From assembly GCA_001312325.1 (NCBI GenBank), contig BBDJ01000002.1, forward strand, positions 124,001 to 188,000: DNA of 64,000 nt, given 5' to 3'. The notes under the pieces are model-generated. The model was not told the origin of the DNA. It saw only the letters and a program-made list of their open reading frames with translations, and did not search any database. Within the stretch, counting starts at the first letter, position 1. Each line of letters begins with the position of its first letter. The position numbers were made by a program, and so were the translations under genes. This document shows, piece after piece, positions 21,701 to 30,748 of the stretch. Source of the stretch: Lysinibacillus pakistanensis (GTDB lineage Bacteria > Bacillota > Bacilli > Bacillales_A > Planococcaceae).

Positions 21701-21764
21701 ATACAGTGAGGAAAGAAAGGGGACAACGATTGTGGTTTTATTACCTGAGGGCGGTGGAGCATGA
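18708..21764 (+). CDS. Seven-TM (7TMR-DISM) hybrid sensor kinase with two kinase modules, copy 1 (frameshifted)
   Basis: ATG 18708 follows GGAGG. Domain order: a signal-anchor helix; an external 7TMR-DISMED2-like beta domain (LEGDWAFYP, VPFNWETY, FINGVEVG); about seven helices; a HisKA H box (TSHELRTPLNGIL); an ATPase domain (LLQNAIKYTEVG, DTGCGIP, GLGLGLSI); a receiver with LIDLMM phosphoacceptor; then a LytS-type kinase motif QITPHFVYNTLNTI and a second ATPase domain (VENAVFHG). Slips lie near 19420, 19474, 19590, 20781 and 21510, all A/T runs. Corrected length is about 1,010 residues. A paralogue with the same order lies at 56067-59140. Ligand unknown; DISM domains are thought to bind carbohydrate-like ligands. 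Confidence 0.75.
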
Positions 21765-21821
21765 ACAAACTAAGCAAATGATTAGACGACCGTCTCAATT
21801 TCAAATTACAAAAGGAAATGA

Positions 21822-21858
21822 AAAAGTACCACAATTTTCGGATTGTGGTACTTTTAAA
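21822..21858 (+). terminator. Intrinsic terminator after hybrid kinase 1
   Basis: AAAAGTACCACAAT and ATTGTGGTACTTTT form a perfect 14-bp stem around TTTCGG. The stem's own T run ends the transcript. Confidence 0.75.
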
Positions 21859-21891
21859 GCTTTGTGGAATATTTTTGTAATATAGAATATA

Positions 21892-22493
21892 CTAATTTAT
21901 ATCTTTTAATAATCCTTCTACTACAAATTCAATAATCTTATCTTTCACAATAGGAAAAATATCGTCACCTATTTCACTTTTGTGTAAACGTAATGTCATA
22001 ACGGCCTGCATAATTCCTACAATCACTCTAGGGTCATTTTTTTGGCAATGTCCCTTGCTCCATTAGGAAGTTAACCGCCTCAATACCTCTCATTGCATTC
22101 ATTTGATTAAACTCTGACATTTGGGCTGGTAATTTACGCAACAGTCGATCATGTTCATCATTTTGAAAAACTTGTTGTAGAAAAGGATTTTTTTCGACTG
22201 AATCAAAAGAAAAATGAAAGAATGAATGTAACAATTCTTTTGATGTAAGGTTTTTTTCGAAACAGTTCATTAAGAACTTCCTCTCGAATTTCTACTTCAT
22301 TTATTAATATTTCATAATAAAGCTCTTCTTTAGAATTGAAAAATTTATAAAAAGTTCCTTTGGCAATACCACATTCTCTAATGATTTCATCAATACTCGT
22401 CTTTGCGAGACCGTATTTAATAAAAATAGTACGACCTTTTGTCAAAAGATCTTGTTTAATGTGCTCCTTTTCGTTATCAGTAAATTTTGGCAT
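21892..22493 (-). CDS. TetR-family regulator (frameshifted)
   Basis: The N-terminal helix-turn-helix is clear: residues about 28-50 read KTSIDEIIRECGIAKGTFYKF. The ligand domain continues through slips in the A/T runs near 22250-22256 and 22032-22038 to a stop at 21892. Corrected length is about 195 residues. It is divergent from a tyrosine phosphatase. Three copies of TATGACT-N14-AGTCAYR lie in front of this gene, the phosphatase and the next hydrolase, and are probably its operators. Confidence 0.8.
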
Positions 22494-22514
22494 TGAGTAT
22501 CTCCTTTAATTTTA

Positions 22515-22542
22515 TATGACTTTTTGTGGATTTATAGTCACG
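22515..22542. promoter_or_regulatory. Operator-like repeat, site 1 (before tetR)
   Basis: TATGACT, a 14-base gap, then AGTCACG. It lies 20 bases upstream of the TetR start, with the same half-site and gap as sites 2 and 3. Confidence 0.55.
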
Positions 22543-22601
22543 TCTAATTTATACTATACCATATATAGTCAAAATAAAAATGATGCTATCTTTATTATTT
22601 T

Positions 22602-22629
22602 TATGACTATATAGACTTTTAAAGTCATA
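22602..22629. promoter_or_regulatory. Operator-like repeat, site 2 (before the phosphatase)
   Basis: TATGACT, a 14-base gap, then AGTCATA, a perfect inverted repeat that extends outward into matching A and T runs. It lies 33 bases before the phosphatase start. Confidence 0.6.
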
Positions 22630-22662
22630 AAAATTTAGGATTGAAAAATTAAGGAGAAGAAT

Positions 22663-23452
22663 ATGATTGCTATTGGAGAAAATCTGGTTAAATTTGATGG
22701 ACTTTATAATTTCCGAGACATTGGGGGTTTTATAACAAATGATGGAAGGGTAATGAAAAAGGGTATCCTTTTTCGTTCTGATGAGTTATCAAGGCTTTCT
22801 GTAAAAGATATAGATATATTTAATGATTTTAAAATTAAACTAATCTGTGATTTAAGAACAGACCAAGAAAGAAAATCAAAGCCTAGTAAAATCTTATCAG
22901 AACAAGCTATAAAGGTGTTGAACATTTCTATTCAAGATAGAAGTCAAGAATTCACACGCTTTGAATTCTTCAAACTTCTAGTAAGTAAATCAAACTCAAT
23001 AAATTTTGAAATAATGATGAAAGAAATGTACTACAATATGGCCTTTATTAACAATTCAAAAATTAATGAAGTGATTACATCGCTTGCTAATCAAAATCAT
23101 TTGCCTGCCTTAATTCATTGTACTGGGGGGAAAGATCGAACCGGTTTTATTTCTGCGCTAATACAATTGCTGGTTGGAGTTCCATATCATAAAGTAATGG
23201 AAGAATATTTGTACTCTAATCATCTAATTGAACCTAAAATGAAAAAAAGTGGAGAAAATGATTAAATGGATGAGCCTTTTCCAAGTATCTTCAGAGAAAA
23301 TAAAACCAATGCTAGAAGTTCGAAAAGAATATTTAGAAGATGTTTATCATGAAATCATTAAACAATATGGTGATATAGAAAATTATTTATATGAGGGTTG
23401 TGGTATAAAGAAAGAGTGTTTATCAACATTAAAAAATATGCTACTTGAATAA
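22663..23452 (+). CDS. Tyrosine-protein phosphatase (Y_phosphatase3 type, frameshifted)
   Basis: Start after AAGGAG. The N-terminal NFRDIGG signature and the P-loop HCTGGKDRTG (nucleophile C153, arginine R159) identify the DSP-like tyrosine/lipid phosphatase group. A slip in the A7 run near 23243-23249 joins the first 195 residues to the usual C-terminal helix bundle (MLEVRKEYLEDVYHEI); corrected length is about 260 residues, normal for the family. It acts on phosphotyrosine or phosphoinositide-type substrates in the cytosol. It is divergent from the TetR gene and likely repressed by it. Confidence 0.8.
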
Positions 23453-23456
23453 ATAC

Positions 23457-23477
23457 ACTGTTTAAAACAGTTTTTTT
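23457..23477 (+). terminator. Short terminator-like hairpin after the phosphatase
   Basis: ACTGTTT and AAACAGT face each other with T7 following. The loop is very short, so it may be weak. Confidence 0.45.
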
Positions 23478-23489
23478 ATTTAATTTTCA

Positions 23490-23517
23490 TATGACTAATA
23501 GAACATTAAAAGTCATA
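23490..23517. promoter_or_regulatory. Operator-like repeat, site 3 (before the hydrolase)
   Basis: TATGACT, a 14-base gap, then AGTCATA. It extends to CATATGACT and AGTCATATG. It lies in front of the alpha/beta hydrolase and matches sites 1 and 2 in half-site and spacing. Confidence 0.6.
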
Positions 23518-23551
23518 TGTTCTTTATAAAATATTTGAAATGAGTGAGAAT

Positions 23552-24374
23552 ATGTTTAAGAATTACTTCCAAACAAAGGATATTCGTTTATTTTATGTGA
23601 GAACTAAATTAGAGGGAAAACCGATATTACTACTCCATGGTGGCATTTCAAGTTGGGAAGCTTTTGTGACAATTATTCCTGAATTAGAGAAATACGGATG
23701 TATTTATGCCCTTGATTTAAGAGGACATGGTAACTCGGATAAGAATGTTGAAAAGTATAGCCTGAAAGATTATGTGACTGATGTTGTCCAATTTATTAAA
23801 GAAACAATTTCTGAGCCCCCGATTATTTTTGGTCATTCTCTTGGCGGTATGATTGGCATTCAAATAGCGGCATATTATCCTGAACTAGTGAAAGGGTTAA
23901 TAATTGGAGAATCGCCTTTAAATTTAGAAGTATTAAGGGAAAGTTCTAAAAGCCTAGAAAAGTGGCAGGCATTTAAAGAAAATTTTAAAGAGCATAAAGG
24001 AGAATTGAGAGTAGGAAAAAATAAAATACAACAAGATAAAAAAAGATTCTGCATTAATGGAATTTATGATAAAAAGTGTTTTGTTAACAGATTCCAACGT
24101 AATAATTGCTATGGTCGATGAGTTTGAAGATACATTTAAGTCATATGATATTCATTATTTACTACCGATGATTAAATGTCCCGTATTGATATTACAAGGT
24201 AATCCAGAACTTAAAGCTATTATAAGGGATGAAGATGTAGAAACAGCTTTAAGACTTTTACCTCATGCGAAGCATATTAAACTATTGCATGCAGGGCATA
24301 CATTGCATATAGAGGATAAAAATGCGGTATTACAAGCGATTCTTCCATTCATAGAGAAATTTAATGGCATATAA
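23552..24374 (+). CDS. Alpha/beta hydrolase (frameshifted)
   Basis: ATG 23552 is preferred because GAGTGAG lies just upstream; an ATG at 23540 has no ribosome-binding site. The fold shows LLLHGGISSWEAF (oxyanion region), LDLRGHGNSD, the elbow FGHSLGGM, the acid region VLILQGNPEL and a C-terminal histidine in LLHAGHTLH. One slip in the A7 run near 24037-24043 joins the two halves; corrected length is about 273 residues. Substrate unknown. Operator site 3 suggests joint control with the phosphatase by the TetR protein. Confidence 0.75.
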
Positions 24375-24390
24375 ATCATAAGAAATTTGA

Positions 24391-24420
24391 AACAGCCAGA
24401 TTTACATTTGGCTGTTTTCC
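24391..24420 (+). terminator. Intrinsic terminator after the hydrolase
   Basis: AACAGCCA and TGGCTGTT pair around a 10-base loop, followed by TTCC. The T tail is short. Confidence 0.6.
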
Positions 24421-24579
24421 TGTAGAAAAATATTTAATATAGCATTGACAAAGTATAAATTTTTAGCTAAATTACGTTTGTACTCAAGTTCAAAAAAAAA
24501 TACTTGTGTTTATTTATGGTTGGAATCTCTTTTTTTGAATGGGAAAAAGACATTAGTTAATAAATAAGGGGAGGTTATT

Positions 24580-24879
24580 TTGAGGATATTAGAAGCTATC
24601 ACCATCAATGGCTTTTTAATAAAAAAAACAAATTTATATTATTATTTTTGCTTTTATTTTCGCAGTAATTGCACTGTGGTTGTTCCAGAGAAAATACTGA
24701 TTCACTTTAATGCTTTGCAACATGTAGATATTTCTATAACTAAATATATGGGTGTCTTTATTTTTCCTACTCTTATGACATTCTCATATTTAATAAGGCA
24801 ATTGCATTGGCAAACATATTTTTTTTATTTTATTTCTTTTTTTATTCTCCATCTACCGTTAATTGGGCTGGCAATATAA
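24580..24879 (+). CDS. DUF1648-type small membrane protein (frameshifted)
   Basis: A TTG start follows AGGGGAGG. The middle carries PEKILIHFNALQHVD, the DUF1648 motif seen at the N-terminus of SdpI-like immunity and signalling proteins. It is flanked by hydrophobic helices. Frames slip at least twice (A7 near 24621 and near 24663), so the N-terminal helix cannot be reconstructed with certainty. About 100 residues. Function unknown; short DUF1648 proteins are often found beside stress or antibiotic-response genes. Confidence 0.5.
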   Translation: MRILEAITINGFLIKKTNLYYYFCFYFRSNCTVVVPEKILIHFNALQHVDISITKYMGVFIFPTLMTFSYLIRQLHWQTYFFYFISFFILHLPLIGLAI

Positions 24880-24881
24880 AG

Positions 24882-24919
24882 ATTGTCAACAAAGTCTTCT
24901 ATATGACTTTGTTGACAAT
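24882..24919. terminator. Bidirectional terminator hairpin
   Basis: ATTGTCAACAAAGTC and GACTTTGTTGACAAT form a perfect 15-bp stem with an 8-base loop, between converging genes. Confidence 0.7.
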
Positions 24920-24936
24920 TTAAGAAATTAATTAAT

Positions 24937-25793
24937 TTATTTATTGTTTTGTTTATGAATAATATTAAATACTTTATTCAAAAGCTGTTCAGTTCCTAGA
25001 AGAGAGGGGGATAGTATTTTTAATTGTCGAATGGCTCCTTCGCAAACACCCCATCTTATATATGAACTTTGAATTTCCTCCAAAATAAAATTAATTATTT
25101 CTTGAGCTTCCCGTGAAAATTCATAATCATTTGATGTTAATAATTTTTGTATATTACTAATGGCGGTTTCTTGATCTTCACATGCACTTGATGATTTAAA
25201 CGGGAATAGAATTTGAGCGGTTTGCTTTGTTATTTCAATATTTTTTTTCTAAACGTAAAATATTATAATCTAAAATATCTGAACTATTGAGCTTTAGCTT
25301 CATTTGATCAGAATATCTAAATTGATAGCCTAATCCTCCAATAAAGTGGGTAGATAAATCCATAGCACTATCTTCTATTTCATTACCATAAACCTCAATT
25401 AAACGATTCGCTAGCCAGTTCAGCTCCTTATAATGGCTATTGGCCATATATTTTTGTAGCTCCTCATCATTTTCCCCTAAAGAAATATTATATAACTCCG
25501 CAATTTTTTTCAGTTCCATAAATCGAATGTTTTACTCGAAGCTGAGAATAAAAAAATGTGCTTATCATTAGGTTGACCTTCAATCAACAACATGTTTTGT
25601 TGTTCTTCAACTTTCTCATCAACCTTTTGAATAATATAAAGAATTAATTGGGATTTTGTAGAGAAATAATTATAAAATGTCCCTTTTGATACTTTAGATT
25701 GCTCCAAGATATCTTGGATTGCAGTATCGTGATAGCCTTTTGTCCGAAATAGCTGTTTTGCTACTTCAATGATTTTTTTCTTTTTTTACTCAT
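24937..25793 (-). CDS. TetR-family regulator of the divergent MFS pump (frameshifted)
   Basis: The start MSKK at 25791-25793 follows GAGGAG. The frame slips in the A7 runs just after the start, then reads IIEVAKQLFRTKGYHDTAI and VSKGTFYNYFSTKSQ, a standard TetR helix-turn-helix. Further slips near 25515 and 25247 connect the ligand domain to a stop at 24937; about 280 residues, long for TetR. It is divergent from an MFS exporter, the classic repressor-pump arrangement. Confidence 0.75.
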
Positions 25794-25818
25794 ATTTTTT
25801 AACTCCTCAAAAAAATTA

Positions 25819-25847
25819 TTGACATTATTATTATACCATATTATCAT
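25819..25847 (+). promoter_or_regulatory. Sigma-A promoter of the MFS gene
   Basis: TTGACA (25819-25824), 17-base spacer, TATCAT (25842-25847). A small palindrome ACTCGAGT lies just downstream and may belong to the repressor site. Confidence 0.6.
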
Positions 25848-25911
25848 AAAAATGAACTCGAGTACAAAATAATATACAAAAGTTTATTTGTAGTGAGAGG
25901 AAGTAAACGAT

Positions 25912-27324
25912 ATGAAAAAAAATAACATGCAACCAATTGATATAAATGGAAATGAGTTCAAGCGAGCTGGATTTGTACTTGTTTTACTGGCAGGAACCTT
26001 TTTAACGATTATAAACCAAACCTTGTTGGTGACTGCTTTACCGAAGATAATGGGAGATCTAGATATCAATGCTATAGATGCACAATGGCTTATCACATCA
26101 TTTATGCTAATCAGTGGCATAATGATTCCTACTTCTGCATTTTTGTTAAATACTATAACTAATAGAACTTTATTTTTTTATAGCAATGGGTAGCTTTGCA
26201 ATAGGAACGGTTATTTGTGGACTTAGTACAACATTTACTACCTTGCTTTTAGGGCGGATTGTGCAAGCTATTGGATCAGGTTTAATGATCCCTTTAATGC
26301 AGACGCTTATGTTTATGGTTTATCCAGCAGAACGGAGAGGAGAAGCAATGGGATTAGTAGGAATTGTTATAGCATTTTCTCCTGCAATCGCTCCAACAGT
26401 ATCTGGTTGGATTGTTGATTATTATGAATGGCGCTACTTATTTTATATACTTCTTCCAATTGTAGGGGTTAACATTTTGCTAGCATTCTTTTTTTATGAA
26501 AAATATTATTAAATTAACAAAACCAAAGCTTGATGTTTTCTCTTTATTACTTAGTAGTTTAGGTTTAGGCTCACTTTTGTATGGGATAAGTATTGCAGGA
26601 AATGTTGGATGGCAAAATAAGATTTCTTGGGTAGCTTGCATAATTGGAATTGTCATCATCATACTTTTCTCCCGTCGCCAATTTAAATTAGCACAACCGT
26701 TTTTAGAGTTAAACGTATTTAAAAGCAGAACTTTTACGCTGTCTACAATCATTGTTGCCATTATTTTCATGACAATGATTGGTTCAGAAATTCTATTACC
26801 TATTTATACACAATCGGTAAAAGAATTTTCAGCCCTTCAATCGGGTCTAATCTTACTTCCAGGTGCTCTTGTTTTAGGTGTTATTTCACCAATTGCTGGG
26901 AAACTGTTTGATAAGTACGGTATAAGAAAAATAGCGATGATAGGTATGTTTATTTTAACTATTGCATCACTTCCTTTTTTTATTTCTTACTAAGGAGACA
27001 GCTACTTGGTGGATTGTTTGTCTATATTCATTAAGGATGCTAGGAATGGGATTAGTAGCTATGCCATTAGCTACAGCAGGGATAAATGCACTACCAAATA
27101 AATTAATAAGCCACGGATCGGCCATTAATAATACTGTGCGCCAAGTGTTTGCTTCATTAGGTTCTGCCATAATGGTAGGGATTATGTCAGCTACAGTAAA
27201 TAATTATGAGGGCATCTCTGCTTTGTTGAAAGGACTTAATAATGGCTTTATGTCTGCTTTCTTTCTATTAGTAGCAGCATTTATTTTATGCTTTTTTTAT
27301 AAAATCAAAAGAAACAACAGATGA
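25912..27324 (+). CDS. MFS multidrug exporter, DHA2/EmrB-like (frameshifted)
   Basis: Four overlapping frames together make one 14-helix MFS protein. The N-terminus FLTIINQTLLVTALPKIMGDL and AQWLITSFMLISG are DHA2 motif D1 and helix 2. LLLGRIVQAIGSGLMIPL is motif B-like, and GEAMGLVGIVIAFSPAIAPTVSGW is motif C of drug antiporters. Slips lie in T runs near 26173, 26490 and 26978. About 470 residues. It expels drugs by proton antiport. A divergent TetR gene presumably represses it. The next gene encodes a FusB-like protein, so the locus may respond to fusidane-type drugs (inference). Confidence 0.8.
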
Positions 27325-27367
27325 AAATTAATTTTATGTAAAAATTAAAATATAGGAGTGATTTTAA

Positions 27368-28017
27368 ATGACACAAATTATTCAACCGTTTTTAACAGTC
27401 GCCAACTATCATTTACTTGAACAGCAAATGAATAAAATTTTGCAAACACTTGCAACGACAAAGGATAAAAATGTCATACTAGCTGTACGTGGTATTGTTG
27501 ATAGTGAAATTACAGCTAAATTAGTGCTGTCTGTTGAGGAAGCTAAGCTTATCGAACAACTTTTTAATGTTACAGATCGAGTGCAGGGTGAAGCGTATTA
27601 AGAACAATTAAAACCCTATGTCATACCATTTAAAGCTGTCACACCAAGTATAATGAAAAGCCTATTTAAAAAGGAAAAAAAAGCTAAAGTTACCAAACCT
27701 TGAAGAAATCGATTTGCAGCAAATTTGTTATTTCACTTGGGATGATTACGGTACACATCGAAAATATGTCGTGATTGAGAAGGATAAACAGTTTAAAGCG
27801 ATTAAAGGCACAATCTCTAATGAAACAATTAAAGGAATATGTTCTATTTGTAACCGTCATGCTAATGTTCACTTGTTTACTACTTCAGTTAAAGGACGAG
27901 AGATTGGAACATTTACAAACCACAGTAATTATATTTGCGTAGATAGTGAACAATGTAATCAGCATATAACTGATTTAGAAAAAACAAAAGCGTTTTTTTG
28001 AACGTATTACTCATTAG
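27368..28017 (+). CDS. FusB/FusC-family EF-G-binding protein (nonsense codon and frameshifts)
   Basis: Start after TAGGAGTG. The N-terminal half is helical. The C-terminal half has the treble-clef zinc finger of FusB: IEKDKQFKAIKGTISNETIK, CSICNRHANV, YICVDSEQCNQHITD. FusB-type proteins bind EF-G and free it from fusidic-acid-stalled ribosomes. The corrected length of about 215 residues fits the family. An in-frame TAA at 27599-27601 (likely TTA originally) cannot be a homopolymer error. Slips also occur in A8 at 27675-27682 and T7 at 27993-27999, the latter restoring AFFERITH and the true stop. As written it is inactive. Confidence 0.75.
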
Positions 28018-28026
28018 GAACAGTCT

Positions 28027-28070
28027 AAAAATGGATTTGGAAAATCTTTAATTCCAAATCCATTTTTATT
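28027..28070 (+). terminator. Strong intrinsic terminator after the fusB-like gene
   Basis: AAAAATGGATTTGGAA and TTCCAAATCCATTTTT form a 16-bp perfect stem with a 9-base loop, followed by more T. Confidence 0.85.
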
Positions 28071-28273
28071 TTATTGCTAACTTGTACAACTATTTTGAGT
28101 AACACTTCCCAAATTGGAAAAGTAGATTATTTTATTAATGGTTATGACTTATTTTAAATTTGGGTAAATATAATTTTAGGAAGCGGGGAAAAGTACAATA
28201 GGGTAGCGGTAATGCATGTAGGAAAGAAAAAATATCCTTATAAATGTATTTAAAGCGTAATCTGGAAAAATAT

Positions 28274-28325
28274 GCTCCCCTATAGAGAATGCCGATACAG
28301 TTTATTTTCTATGAGGAGCTTTTTA
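28274..28325. terminator. Imperfect hairpin between fusB-like and ohrR genes
   Basis: GCTCC-CC-TATAG faces CTAT-G-AGGAGC, followed on the plus strand by TTTTT. On the minus strand it would serve as the terminator of ohrR. The remaining 250 bases here hold nothing recognised. Confidence 0.45.
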
Positions 28326-28355
28326 TTGAAATAGCTATGTCCTAATTTTCATCTT

Positions 28356-28781
28356 TTATTTTCCAGTCGTTGTGTATGATGTCTTGAAGAACATTTTTTT
28401 AATTGTATAAATTGCTGCTCTGAGATTTTTGATTGTTTCATTACTTGACGAGATACTTCAGGGAGCTTATGACGAACATTCCTTCCTTCCTTTGTTAAAT
28501 ATATTTGCATTTGCCTTTCGTCATTTTTGGAACGCTCACGACAAATGTAACCCTTTGCCTCTAATTTTTTTTAGTAACGGTGTTAATGTACCTGAATCTA
28601 AAAATAAACGTTGACCTAATTCTTTCACGGTTATTTGTTCGTTTTCCTCCAAAGCTAATAGGGTGATGTAACCTGTATAAGTTAAATCATATGGCTTCAA
28701 TAATAATGTGTAATGTCGAATAATTTCCTTTGATGTTGCATACAAAAGAAAGCACAGTTGATTATCTAAATGATTAGACAT
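28356..28781 (-). CDS. ohrR: OhrR, MarR-family peroxide-sensing repressor (frameshifted)
   Basis: The N-terminus places the redox cysteine at C10 in [14 protein letters not shown], the OhrR pattern. [14 protein letters not shown] and a MarR winged helix ([18 protein letters not shown]) follow. A slip in the A/T8 run near 28564-28571 restores the wing and a C-terminal helix ending in KTSYTTTGK. About 140 residues. OhrR represses ohr until organic hydroperoxides oxidise its cysteine. It is divergent from ohr with two operator copies between. Confidence 0.8.
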
Positions 28782-28838
28782 AAAAATCCCCTCTTAAAGT
28801 TCTTCTACTTACATTTATATTAAAAATAAAGTTTCTAC

Positions 28839-28899
28839 TTGTCAAACACAATTAAATTGTGTACAATCTAATTTATAAAAATTAAATTGTGCACAATTT
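28839..28899 (+). promoter_or_regulatory. ohr promoter with tandem OhrR operators
   Basis: TTGTCA (28839-28844), 17-base spacer, TACAAT (28862-28867). Operator 1, AAATTGTGTACAATCT (28854-28869), covers the -10 box. Operator 2, AAATTGTGCACAATTT (28884-28899), is a perfect 16-bp palindrome exactly 30 bases further on. The sites match known OhrR boxes (TACAATT-AATTGTA). Confidence 0.75.
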
Positions 28900-28926
28900 A
28901 AAATATGATGAAGGAGTTTTTTTGTT

Positions 28927-29331
28927 ATGAAAGAATTATATTCAACTACAATGATTAATAATGGTGGGCGTAGTGGCACATCATATGCAGAGGATCAATC
29001 ACTATCTTTAAAAATTGCACCACCTGGCTCAAAATTAGCCAATGCTACAAACCCAGAGCAATTATTTGCTGCAGGTTACAGTGCCTGCTTTAATAGTGCA
29101 TTGGATTTAATTAAACGCCAGAAAAAGCTTAAAAATTCATCAACGATAAAAGTAACAGTTAAGTTAATGGAGCAAGCTACTTTTGACTACGTACTTGCTG
29201 TTGACATCGAAGGACATATTGAAGGATTAGCTCTGGAGGAAGCACAGGAATTATTAGAGTTAACTCATACTGTTTGTCCATATTCAAAAGCAACAATGGG
29301 AAATATCAATGTAATAATTAAAGCCGTTTAA
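28927..29331 (+). CDS. ohr: Ohr, organic hydroperoxide reductase (OsmC family)
   Basis: 134 residues, intact. C54 in AAGYSACFNSAL and C117 in THTVCPYSKA are the peroxidatic and resolving cysteines. The opening YSTTMINNGGRSGTSYAED is typical Ohr. The enzyme is a thiol peroxidase that reduces organic (fatty acid) hydroperoxides in the cytosol, using lipoylated proteins as reductant in studied species. It is controlled by the divergent ohrR through the tandem operators. A nitroreductase follows 27 bases downstream and may be co-transcribed. Confidence 0.9.
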   Translation: MKELYSTTMINNGGRSGTSYAEDQSLSLKIAPPGSKLANATNPEQLFAAGYSACFNSALDLIKRQKKLKNSSTIKVTVKLMEQATFDYVLAVDIEGHIEGLALEEAQELLELTHTVCPYSKATMGNINVIIKAV

Positions 29332-29358
29332 ATTTTTTTTCGAAAAGAGGGAGATTAC

Positions 29359-29987
29359 ATGTCATTAACTACACCAGTAAAACAGATTATGCAGGAGCGT
29401 AAATCGGTTCGTAAATACAATGCTAAAACTAAAATATCTCGTGAAACAATAGTGCAGCTACTGCAAGATGCTATTTCAGCTCCTTCTTCGAGTAATATGC
29501 AACCATGGCGATTTATTGTCATTGATGATAAGGAAATTCAAAAGAGTATTAATTTCTTTTCATTTAATCAAGAGCAAATAGAAACAGCCTCTGCCATTAT
29601 CGCTGTCATTGGAGATATTGAAATGTATGTAAATGCTGAGGAGATCTATGCAAAAAAATGCGGAGCTAGGCTATATGCCAGAAGAAATTGCCAAAAAAAC
29701 TTGGACAAGACGCATTAGCAATGTACGGTTCAGCTTCAACAAAAACATTAGAAAACATAGTACATTTTGATGCTGGCTTAGTATCTATGCAGATAATGTT
29801 ATTGGCGAAGGAAATGGGTTATGATACAGTTCCCATGGGTGGGTTTGATAAAACGAAATTCGCTGAATATATGGAATTACCTGCAAACGAAATACCGATA
29901 TTATTAATAGCAATTGGTGAAGCAGCAGCCCCAGCTTATGGTTCTTCTCGTCTTCCAATTGATCGCATTGTAAGATTCAATAAATGA
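29359..29987 (+). CDS. Nitroreductase-family flavoprotein (frameshifted)
   Basis: Start after AGAGGGAG. RKSVRKYNAKTKI and ISAPSSSNMQPWRFIVI form the FMN-binding N-terminus. VHFDAGLVSMQIMLLAKEMGYDTVPMGGFD is the typical second half, and RLPIDRIVRF closes the fold. Slips in A7 near 29651 and A6 near 29692 join the two halves through ELGYMPEEIAKK. About 208 residues. It reduces nitro or quinone compounds with NAD(P)H and FMN. Its place behind ohr suggests a role in oxidative or electrophile stress. Confidence 0.8.
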
Positions 29988-29994
29988 ATTTTTT

Positions 29995-30035
29995 AAGCAA
30001 TGTCCCAAATATATTTTGCGGACATTGCTTTTTTT
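29995..30035 (+). terminator. Intrinsic terminator after the nitroreductase gene
   Basis: AAGCAATGTCC and GGACATTGCTT form an 11-bp stem with a 14-base loop, followed by TTTTT. Confidence 0.8.
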
Positions 30036-30049
30036 AAAATTTAGTAGTA

Positions 30050-30083
30050 AAAAGTCCCCCTTTGCGATAAAAGTCTAAGGGGG
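30050..30083 (-). terminator. Terminator of the AhpD-like gene
   Basis: Read on the minus strand, CCCCCTT pairs with AAGGGGG and is followed by GACTTTTTAC. Confidence 0.6.
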
Positions 30084-30182
30084 CGTTTGAGGTAATAAGT
30101 TTTTAAAAAGTTTTCCTGATGATATCTTCATTTATATAATATTATAGCCCTAACTATTTCATAAAAATAAACCCTCCAATTT

Positions 30183-30625
30183 CTAGGGTCCTTCTTCATT
30201 CTTCCCCTCCCTCCAAGCTGGCTCTAAAGATAAAATTGCCCCAAAATACTGTTGAGCAGTAGTAAAAGTAATAAACGCACAAAGCTCACTTATTTCTGCT
30301 TCCGAAAAAAAATTCCTGCAATATTTCAAAAGAAGAATTTGAGATATCTCCTTTTTGCTGTAAAAAAAACCTCTGCAAAGCCTACAGCAACAGATATTTT
30401 TTCATTAAACATATTTGGCTCTGGTTTCCCTTTTGCTTTACAATACTCACAACCATTTTTTTGCGCTAATGTTCTTCTAACCTGTTCTTTTAACTGTGAT
30501 GCTAAAAGTCCATCTCTTTCTAATATCTTTCCTAAATGTGACCATGCTACCATAACCTCTTTATTGTGTCCTAATAGCTTCTGAAAAGGCGTATTCCCAA
30601 AAGCTGATTCATTAATTCTTGCCAT
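30183..30625 (-). CDS. Carboxymuconolactone decarboxylase/AhpD-like protein (frameshifted)
   Basis: The helical protein carries the AhpD CxxC pair C59/C62 in NGCEYCKAKG, preceded by the LKEQVRRTLAQ helix. Slips in A/T8 runs near 30363 and 30304 restore the C-terminal helices (ISELCAFITFTTAQQYFGA) and a stop at 30183. About 147 residues. AhpD-like proteins are thiol-disulfide enzymes in peroxide defence. It is divergent from an Lrp-type regulator that may control it. Confidence 0.75.
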
Positions 30626-30748
30626 TAATAACCCCTCCTTGTTATATTAAATATAAAATATTAAAAGATTAATTTGCATTAAATAAAAAAATTAATTTTT
30701 GTAAAATAAATTAAAAAAATTAATGAAAAATAGGAGAATTCGTTAAAA

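Noticed and set aside
21685..21885. 66-codon frame at the end of hybrid kinase 1
   Set aside because: Out-of-frame continuation through the terminator hairpin.
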